Shown here piece by piece: positions 58,401-64,000 of a stretch of DNA of 64,000 nt. The translations under genes and the position numbers were made by a program. Every line of letters starts with the position of its first letter. Positions within the stretch are counted from its first letter, which is position 1. The notes beneath the pieces were generated by a model that was given only the letters and a program-made list of their open reading frames with translations, made no database searches and was not told the DNA's origin. Source of the stretch: Flavobacteriaceae bacterium (GTDB lineage: Bacteria; Bacteroidota; Bacteroidia; Flavobacteriales; Flavobacteriaceae); the NCBI GenBank assembly GCA_021151665.1, contig JAGKWW010000002.1, forward strand, positions 1-64,000, read 5' to 3'.

Positions 58401-61400
58401 ATGAGTAAGAAGTTTACTGAATATAAGGGACTTGACCTGCCTGCCGTGGCGGGTGAAGTACTTGATAAATGGAAAAAAGAACAGGTATTTGAAAAAAGCG
58501 TAACTACCCGCGAGGGCAAGCCGCAATATGTATTTTACGAGGGCCCGCCATCGGCCAACGGATTGCCCGGCATCCATCACGTGATGGCTCGCGCTATTAA
58601 GGATATTTTCTGCCGTTACCAGACCCAGAAAGGGTACCAGGTAAAACGAAAGGCAGGCTGGGATACGCACGGGCTTCCGGTAGAACTGGGCACCGAAAAG
58701 GAATTGGGCATTACCAAAGAAGATATCGGAACAAAAATATCGGTTGAAGAATATAATGAGGCGTGCAAACGCACCGTGATGCGCTATACCGATGTGTGGA
58801 ACGACCTTACCGAAAAAATGGGCTATTGGGTAGATATGGAAGACCCGTATGTAACCTATAAGCCGAAATATATGGAAACCGTATGGTGGCTGCTGAAGCA
58901 GATCTATGATAAAGGACTGCTATATAAAGGCTACACCATACAGCCGTACTCGCCAAAATCGGGTACAGGGTTATCGTCGCACGAAGTGAACCAGCCGGGT
59001 GCCTACCGCGACGTGACCGACACCACGATCGTGGCGCAGTTTAAAGCAATAAGCGATTCGCTGCCGGAATTCCTAAAAGGCTATGGCGCGATCGATATCC
59101 TCGCCTGGACCACCACACCCTGGACACTGCCAAGCAACACCGCGCTTACTGTAGGGCCTAACATTGATTATGTTTTGGTACGGACTTATAACCAATACAC
59201 TTTCAAAGAGGTGAATGTTGTATTGGCAAAAAACTTGGTTGGCAAACAATTTGGAAAAAACTATTTTGAGTCGGCGGAAGAGGAGGATTTTACAAACTTT
59301 AAAGAAGGCGATAAGAAAATACCTTTCAGGGTAATGGCGGAAGCGAAAGGCTCAGCCCTTGTTGGCATCCGCTACGAACAACTATTACCTTATGTCCTGC
59401 CCTACCAAAACCCTGAGAATGCTTTCCGCATAATCGCAGGCGACTTTGTAACCACCGAAGATGGTACCGGTATCGTGCATACCGCGCCTACCTTTGGTGC
59501 CGATGATGCTAAAGTCGCGAAGGAAGCGCAGCCGGAAGTGCCACCAATGTTGGTGCTTGATGCTAATGGCAATCCGGCTCCGCTGGTAGACCTTCAGGGT
59601 AAGTTCATTGCACAGCTCGGCAGCCTCGAAAATCCGAACGGCAAGCCGCTGGAGCTTGCCGGCAAATACGTAAAGAACGAATACTACGATAAAGGCACGG
59701 CGCCCGAGCGTTCTGCCGATGTGGAGATATCCATCTACCTCAAGGAAAACAACAAAGCCTTTAAGGTAGAAAAGTACGTGCACAGCTACCCGCACTCGTG
59801 GCGTACTGATGAGCCTTTGCTGTACTATCCGCTTGACAGTTGGTTCATTAGAATGACTGATGTGAAAGAGCGCATGTTTGAGCTGAACGATACCATTAAC
59901 TGGAAGCCTAAGGCTACGGGCGAAGGGCGCTTTGGCAATTGGCTGAAGAATGCCAACGACTGGAACCTGTCGCGTTCACGCTACTGGGGCATCCCACTCC
60001 CGATATGGCGTACTGAAGACAAATCGGAAGAGATGATCATCGGTTCGGTAGAGGAGCTTTACAACGAAATTGAAAAAGCGATTGCCGCAGGCCTTATGAC
60101 GGAAAATCCGTATAGAGGTTTCGAGGCCGGCAACATGAGCGAAGAGAACTATGACATGGTAGACTTGCACAAGAACGTGGTGGACCGTATTACACTCGTT
60201 TCGCCATCGGGCAAGCCGATGAACCGCGAAGCCGACCTGATCGATGTTTGGTTCGACAGCGGCGCCATGCCGTATGCGCAGTGGCATTATCCGTTTGAAA
60301 ACAAAGACCTGATCGATAATAATAAAGCTTTCCCGGCCGACTTTATTGCCGAGGGGGTAGACCAGACCCGTGGCTGGTTCTATACGCTGCATGCTATCGC
60401 GACGCTTGTGTTTGATAACGTTGCTTACAAGAATGTGGTGAGCAATGGCCTTGTGCTCGATAAGAACGGACAGAAAATGAGCAAGCGCTTGGGCAATGCA
60501 GTAGACCCGTTTACCACGCTTGCCGAGTATGGCCCGGATGCTACGCGCTGGTACATGATAAGCAATGCCAACCCGTGGGATAACCTCAAATTTGACATAG
60601 AAGGGGTGGCCGAGGTGCGACGCAAGTTCTTCGGGACGCTCTATAATACCTACTCTTTCTTCGCGCTGTATGCAAATATTGACGGATTCTCGTACGCTGA
60701 GCCTGAAGTACCACTGAATGAGCGCCCAGAAATAGACCGCTGGATACTATCTGAGCTCAATACGCTCATTAAAGATGTAGACAGCTTCTATGCCGATTAT
60801 GAGCCTACGCGCGCTGCACGTGCGATATCAGATTTTGTTCAGGAAAACCTAAGCAACTGGTACGTGCGCCTGTGCCGCCGCCGCTTCTGGAAAGGCGAAT
60901 ATGCGCAGGATAAAATTGCTGCCTACCAGACGCTTTACACCTGCCTGGTAACAGTAGCTAAGCTCGCAGCGCCAATTGCACCATTCTATATGGACAGGCT
61001 TTATACAGATTTAACAAAGGCTTCACAAGCGGAAAGTTTCGAAAGCGTACATTTGGCCGATTTCCCTGCATACGCTGATAACTTTGTTGATAAATCGCTG
61101 GAAAGCAGGATGCAGAAGGCCCAGACGATATCATCGTTAGTGCTTTCGCTCCGCAAGAAGGAGATGATCAAGGTGCGCCAGCCGCTGCAAAAGGTAATGA
61201 TTCCGGTACTTGACGCCAATCAAAAGGCTGAAATTGAAGCTGTAGCCGAACTGATAAAAGCTGAGGTAAACGTAAAGGAAGTAGCGCTCCTCGATGATGC
61301 TTCGGGTGTTCTGGTAAAGCAGATAAAACCGAATTTTAAAGCACTCGGCCCAAGGTTTGGAAAAGACATGGGTCTGATAGCCAAAGAGATACAATTATTT

Positions 61401-61832
61401 GGTCAGGAACAGATCGCAGCGATAGAGAAATTGGGAAGCCTTGACGTGTTAATTTCCGGAAAAAGTGTTACTTTAACATCTGAAGACGTAGAGATATCGT
61501 CGCAGGATATACCGGGATGGCTCGTAGCCAACGCCAACGGGATAACAGTGGCGCTGGATATTACGATTACTGACGAACTGAGGAAAGAAGGTATTGCCCG
61601 TGAGCTGGTGAACAGGATCCAGAATATCCGTAAAGACAGCGGCCTCGAGGTTACCGACCGTATCAAGATCAGCCTTCAGGACAATGCAGTGCTGGAAGAT
61701 GCTGTAAAGGCGAATGAGGCCTACATAAAGTCGGAGACGCTTACTGACGAGCTTACGTTTAGCCCGGCAGTAGAAAATGGTACAGAAATTGAGTTTGATG
61801 ATATAACAACCCTAATATTAATTTCAAAATAG
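58401..61832 (+). CDS. ileS: isoleucine--tRNA ligase, type 2-like, with altered GXHH signature
   Basis: A 1143-aa class I synthetase that charges tRNA-Ile. The first class I signature, normally HxGH, reads GIHH at residues 57-60 (NGLPGIHHVMARA). The KMSKS motif is KMSKR (692-696). The editing domain is present (TTTPWTLPSNTAL, DGTGIVHTAPTFG), followed by an anticodon-binding domain and a C-terminal extension. The length and KMSKR suggest a eukaryote-like type 2 enzyme. Swapping positions 1 and 3 of HxGH to GxHH is the change reported in type 2 IleRS enzymes with extreme mupirocin resistance. The start at 58401 (MSKKFTEYKGLDLP) is used instead of an upstream one. Confidence 0.95.
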   Translation: MSKKFTEYKGLDLPAVAGEVLDKWKKEQVFEKSVTTREGKPQYVFYEGPPSANGLPGIHHVMARAIKDIFCRYQTQKGYQVKRKAGWDTHGLPVELGTEKELGITKEDIGTKISVEEYNEACKRTVMRYTDVWNDLTEKMGYWVDMEDPYVTYKPKYMETVWWLLKQIYDKGLLYKGYTIQPYSPKSGTGLSSHEVNQPGAYRDVTDTTIVAQFKAISDSLPEFLKGYGAIDILAWTTTPWTLPSNTALTVGPNIDYVLVRTYNQYTFKEVNVVLAKNLVGKQFGKNYFESAEEEDFTNFKEGDKKIPFRVMAEAKGSALVGIRYEQLLPYVLPYQNPENAFRIIAGDFVTTEDGTGIVHTAPTFGADDAKVAKEAQPEVPPMLVLDANGNPAPLVDLQGKFIAQLGSLENPNGKPLELAGKYVKNEYYDKGTAPERSADVEISIYLKENNKAFKVEKYVHSYPHSWRTDEPLLYYPLDSWFIRMTDVKERMFELNDTINWKPKATGEGRFGNWLKNANDWNLSRSRYWGIPLPIWRTEDKSEEMIIGSVEELYNEIEKAIAAGLMTENPYRGFEAGNMSEENYDMVDLHKNVVDRITLVSPSGKPMNREADLIDVWFDSGAMPYAQWHYPFENKDLIDNNKAFPADFIAEGVDQTRGWFYTLHAIATLVFDNVAYKNVVSNGLVLDKNGQKMSKRLGNAVDPFTTLAEYGPDATRWYMISNANPWDNLKFDIEGVAEVRRKFFGTLYNTYSFFALYANIDGFSYAEPEVPLNERPEIDRWILSELNTLIKDVDSFYADYEPTRAARAISDFVQENLSNWYVRLCRRRFWKGEYAQDKIAAYQTLYTCLVTVAKLAAPIAPFYMDRLYTDLTKASQAESFESVHLADFPAYADNFVDKSLESRMQKAQTISSLVLSLRKKEMIKVRQPLQKVMIPVLDANQKAEIEAVAELIKAEVNVKEVALLDDASGVLVKQIKPNFKALGPRFGKDMGLIAKEIQLFGQEQIAAIEKLGSLDVLISGKSVTLTSEDVEISSQDIPGWLVANANGITVALDITITDELRKEGIARELVNRIQNIRKDSGLEVTDRIKISLQDNAVLEDAVKANEAYIKSETLTDELTFSPAVENGTEIEFDDITTLILISK

Positions 61833-61840
61833 AATTGAAA

Positions 61841-62221
61841 ATGGTAGATGAGCAAATTAGGTACTCTGACGCAGACCTGGCAGAGTTCAAGGAGTTAATT
61901 ACTAAGAAGATAGAGAAAGCTAAAGCCGACCTGGAACTGATACGCAGCGCTTATATGAACGACCTTAATAACGGTACAGACGATACATCGCCAACCTTTA
62001 AGGCATTTGAAGAGGGAAGCGAAACCATGTCTAAGGAAGCGAACTCACAACTGGCCATCCGTCAGGAGAAGTTTATCCGCGACCTGAAGAACGCGCTTAT
62101 CCGTATCGAGAACAAAACATATGGCATTTGCAAAGTAACAGGCAAGCTGATTGGTAAAGAGCGCCTGAAGCTGGTTCCGCATGCTACGATGAGCATCGAG
62201 GCGAAGAACATGCAGCGTTAA
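61841..62221 (+). CDS. TraR/DksA-family protein with degenerate zinc finger
   Basis: A 126-aa DksA-like protein. It has a long coiled-coil (about 10-80: LAEFKELITKKIEKAKADLELIRSAY) and a DksA-type C-terminal region (about 85-126: YGICKVTGKLIGKERLKLVPHATMSIEAKNMQR). Only one cysteine remains of the usual four, so zinc binding is unlikely. DksA-type proteins bind the RNA polymerase secondary channel and adjust transcription during stringent stress. The start is the ATG at 61841, 8 nt after the ileS stop, so it is co-transcribed with ileS. Confidence 0.88.
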   Translation: MVDEQIRYSDADLAEFKELITKKIEKAKADLELIRSAYMNDLNNGTDDTSPTFKAFEEGSETMSKEANSQLAIRQEKFIRDLKNALIRIENKTYGICKVTGKLIGKERLKLVPHATMSIEAKNMQR

Positions 62222-62240
62222 TCTTTTCGCAAAATATTTG

Positions 62241-62270
62241 AAAACGCTCCGTACAGGGGCGTTTTTTATT
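62241..62270 (+). terminator. terminator after the DksA-like gene
   Basis: AAAACGCTCC (62241-62250) and GGGGCGTTTT (62256-62265) form a 10-bp stem (one T-G pair) with a 5-nt loop and a T-run after it. Confidence 0.8.
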
Positions 62271-62282
62271 TTACTATTTACT

Positions 62283-62290
62283 TATTTTTG
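62283..62290 (+). promoter_or_regulatory. -7 box (TATTTTTG) of lspA
   Basis: Full consensus match 16 nt before the ATG at 62307. It excludes the longer ORF start at 62238. Confidence 0.6.
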
Positions 62291-62306
62291 CGCTAAATTT
62301 TTAAGG

Positions 62307-62909
62307 ATGTCCCTAAAGAAAGCCTATATCATTGTTGTCCTGGTGCTGCTCATAGACCAGATTTCCAAGATCTATGTAAAAACCCATTTTATCGAAGGGG
62401 AATGGTTCCGGGTGCTGGGTATGGACTGGTTCCGTATCCACTTTATCGAAAATGAAGGGATGGCCTGGGGCGCAGAGATACCGGGTTCATACGGCAAGGT
62501 TATCCTTACACTATTTCGCATTATTGCAGTAGCCGGAATTGGTTGGTGGCTGCACGATTCGGTTAAGAAACATCTTTCACCTTACCTTATTATATCCATT
62601 GCCCTGATACTGGCAGGCGCATTCGGAAATATCATTGACTCGGTTTTTTACGGGGTGATTTTCGACCATAGCCATGGCCATATTGCTACTCTGTTTTCTG
62701 ATAAACCTTACGGAACACTGTTGCATGGCAAAGTGGTAGATATGCTGTACTTCCCGATGTGGAGCGGCACACTGCCATCATGGATCCCCATCTGGGGCGG
62801 AAAATACTTTACCTTCTTTAATGCGATATTCAATATTGCCGATGCGGCTATATCTGTCGGCGTCGCGATATTGGTGATCTTCAACAAAAAAGCATTTGCG
62901 AAGCAGTAG
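62307..62909 (+). CDS. lspA: lipoprotein signal peptidase
   Basis: A 200-aa inner-membrane aspartic protease (signal peptidase II) that cleaves prolipoproteins after lipidation. The start at 62307 (MSLKKAYIIVVLVLLIDQISKIYVKT) has AAGG about 3 nt upstream and follows a -7 box. It has four TM helices. The two catalytic Asp are in GNIIDSVFYG and FNIADAAIS. Several lipoproteins in this window are its likely clients. Confidence 0.94.
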   Translation: MSLKKAYIIVVLVLLIDQISKIYVKTHFIEGEWFRVLGMDWFRIHFIENEGMAWGAEIPGSYGKVILTLFRIIAVAGIGWWLHDSVKKHLSPYLIISIALILAGAFGNIIDSVFYGVIFDHSHGHIATLFSDKPYGTLLHGKVVDMLYFPMWSGTLPSWIPIWGGKYFTFFNAIFNIADAAISVGVAILVIFNKKAFAKQ

Positions 62910-62921
62910 TTGCGAAACGGT

Positions 62922-62990
62922 TTATGGTTTATGGTTGATTTGTTTATTGTTTATGGTGTCTGGATGCGTATCACCATATATAAACTTCTC
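62922..62990. repeat. intergenic GGTTTATGG/TATAAAC word repeat
   Basis: Short tandem variants (GGTTTATGGTTTATGGTT, GTTTATTGTTTATGG) are followed by the reverse-complement words (TATAAAC twice). Together they can form imperfect hairpins between the lspA and cyclo-ligase gene ends. It is non-coding. Confidence 0.6.
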
Positions 62991-63558
62991 AGCCTATAAA
63001 CTTATAAACACTTAAAGGTGTTACACAATAGTCCAGCTTAACATCTTTGGTAGTGGTTTCTATGGGCTCCTCTTCGGCTTCAAAAACAGACAGCCCTACT
63101 TTTACCACATCTTCGTGGCATTCGCTGAGAAAGCGGTCATAAAACCCTTTCCCGTAGCCAAGACGGTTTCCCTTGTGGTCGAAGGCCAGTAATGGCACAA
63201 ATACTACTTCTATCTTTTTGGGCGGAACCTCGATTCCATCCACCGGTTCGGGTATGCCGTAGCTATTGAGCTTAAGTTTGGTGTTATCTGTCAGCAGGTA
63301 ATGCGTCATGCTAAAATCTTCGAAATCAGATTTCGCCACAACAATTTCTTTATCCTTTCCGCTCAGTATATGCAGTATAGGATCGGTATGGATTTCCTTT
63401 TGCTGCTCAATAGTCAGGAACAGGTGGTAGTATGTTTTATCCCAGATTGGCAAATGCAGGAGCCGATTGGCCACGGCCAGGCTTTGCGCTTCCACATCGG
63501 CGGGTGTAAGCTTTTTGCGAAGCGCCTTGTATTTTGCTCGTAATTCTTGCTTGGTCAT
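62989..63558 (-). CDS. 5-formyltetrahydrofolate cyclo-ligase
   Basis: A 189-aa enzyme that converts 5-formyl-THF to 5,10-methenyl-THF with ATP. It has the ATP/substrate motif NRLGYGKGFYDRFL (about residues 140-153), an N-terminal basic start (MTKQELRAKYKALRKKL) and VPLLAFDHKG. The ATG at 63558 was preferred to the TTG at 63564. A -7 box (TATATTTG, minus, 63562-63569) ends only 3 nt before the ATG, so the mRNA may be leaderless. The gene is also known as fau/ygfA in other bacteria. Confidence 0.93.
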   Translation of the reverse strand: MTKQELRAKYKALRKKLTPADVEAQSLAVANRLLHLPIWDKTYYHLFLTIEQQKEIHTDPILHILSGKDKEIVVAKSDFEDFSMTHYLLTDNTKLKLNSYGIPEPVDGIEVPPKKIEVVFVPLLAFDHKGNRLGYGKGFYDRFLSECHEDVVKVGLSVFEAEEEPIETTTKDVKLDYCVTPLSVYKFIG

Positions 63559-63561
63559 ATG

Positions 63562-63569
63562 CAAATATA
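63562..63569 (-). promoter_or_regulatory. -7 box (TATATTTG) abutting the cyclo-ligase start codon
   Basis: Minus-strand TATATTTG, a full consensus match, ends 3 nt before the ATG at 63558. Transcription would start on or next to the start codon. Confidence 0.55.
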
Positions 63570-63608
63570 ATCGCTATCAGGGAACCCCAAACTCTAAACC
63601 CGAAACTT

Positions 63609-64000
63609 CTACCCCTCCAGCTTCTTTGTAATATGAAAAATGGCATCGCCCTGATAGACGATAGGGGCATCGTTGCTGTTGATGATATAGCCGCGGTTGG
63701 GCGCCTTTACCTTCTGCTCGAATTTGCCGAACGGGTCGGTAATACAGGCAATGACTTCGCCCTTTTCCACAAGCTGTCCGGGAGCGGTGTAGTTTTGTAA
63801 CAGGCCCGAATGTTGTGCGCGTATCCAGCCCGATGCTTCGATATACACCGGTGGGGCAGGTGCGGGCTTTACATTCTTCTTGTGGTTCAGCATGCCCAGG
63901 TGGTGCAGGAAACGCTTGGCACCACGCACTGCCTCCTGGGTAACTTCAGCATCAATGTCGAGTGACTTTCCGCCTTCAAACAGCAGCATCTTTACACCCA
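63609..64000 (-). CDS. succinylglutamate desuccinylase/aspartoacylase family protein (C-terminal part)
   Basis: The C-terminal 130 codons of a gene that runs off the right edge; no start is visible. The part seen includes a catalytic-domain end (VKMLLFEGGKSLDIDAEV) and a C-terminal beta-rich subdomain (IEASGWIRAQHSGLLQNY, LVEKGEVIACITDPFGK, VKAPNRGYIIN, YQGDAIFHI), as in AstE/aspartoacylase-like zinc hydrolases. These enzymes deacylate N-acyl amino acids. In flavobacteria such genes often sit near rimK, which is not in this window. Confidence 0.85.
   Translation of the reverse strand, partial: GVKMLLFEGGKSLDIDAEVTQEAVRGAKRFLHHLGMLNHKKNVKPAPAPPVYIEASGWIRAQHSGLLQNYTAPGQLVEKGEVIACITDPFGKFEQKVKAPNRGYIINSNDAPIVYQGDAIFHITKKLEG

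Noticed and set aside
1..64000. tRNA, rRNA or CRISPR arrays
   Set aside because: No cloverleaf-like cluster, rRNA signature or regularly spaced repeat was found on reading the window; a covariance scan was not possible here.

Overview
This window reads as chromosomal DNA of a Flavobacteriaceae bacterium, most likely Flavobacterium or a close relative. The evidence is type IX secretion (T9SS) cargo with C-terminal sorting domains, a porZ-recO pair, a TonB-dependent receptor with a CarboxypepD-like N-terminus, a complete Bat operon, DUF5689 and GH92 proteins, and Bacteroidota -7 promoter boxes (TAnnTTTG) 15-25 nt before many start codons. Base composition looks moderate by eye (not computed). 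The IS element and the GxxExxY gene look visibly AT-richer than their surroundings.

Layout: 1-1344, the truncated start of a secreted T9SS-type protein; 1510-2739 hflX; 2805-8297, a divergent locus with a DUF5689 lipoprotein, a TonB-dependent receptor and a secreted EEP-fold nuclease/phosphatase; 8415-11707, 3-hydroxyanthranilate dioxygenase, a CorA-type transporter behind an unusual leader, and an ALDH7 dehydrogenase; 11755-13856 egtD-egtB; 13951-24034, an outer-membrane protein and the moxR-DUF58-BatA-E operon, into which a GxxExxY gene is wedged; 24286-27113, aldo/keto reductase, SDR and AlbA_2 genes; 27138-28352, an IS110-family element; 28445-32824, two tandem T9SS cargo paralogs; 32933-40934, phosphatase, cvpA, pheS, small lipoproteins, a frameshifted duplicate and a GH92 mannosidase; 40938-48389, terC, gpsA, YqhD-like alcohol dehydrogenase, nadD, acyltransferase, gmk, yicC, an EamA exporter and an ArsC-like protein; 48499-58243, DinB, DUF3298 lipoprotein, transsulfuration enzyme, gdhA, porZ, recO, esterase, and a histidine kinase/receiver pair; 58401-64000, ileS, a DksA-like gene, lspA, 5-formyl-THF cyclo-ligase and a partial succinylglutamate desuccinylase-family gene.

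Three observations stand out. (1) The IS110 element has a non-coding region upstream of its transposase that folds like an IS621-type bridge RNA. Its four guide segments can be read directly: two match the target flanks (a palindromic REP-like repeat that the IS has split) and two match the element ends. The circular junction would create a complete Bacteroidota promoter. (2) The corA-type gene has a 15-codon acidic, proline-containing upstream ORF and two mutually exclusive hairpins, one of which covers the Shine-Dalgarno sequence. This resembles a translation-attenuation Mg2+ sensor. (3) The isoleucyl-tRNA synthetase is a long, KMSKR-type (type 2-like) enzyme whose HIGH motif is rearranged to GIHH, the GXHH signature linked to mupirocin hyper-resistance.

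Some genes were assigned starts downstream of the longest possible ORF where a -7 box, signal peptide or family N-terminus supports it. No tRNA, rRNA, CRISPR array or prophage was seen.
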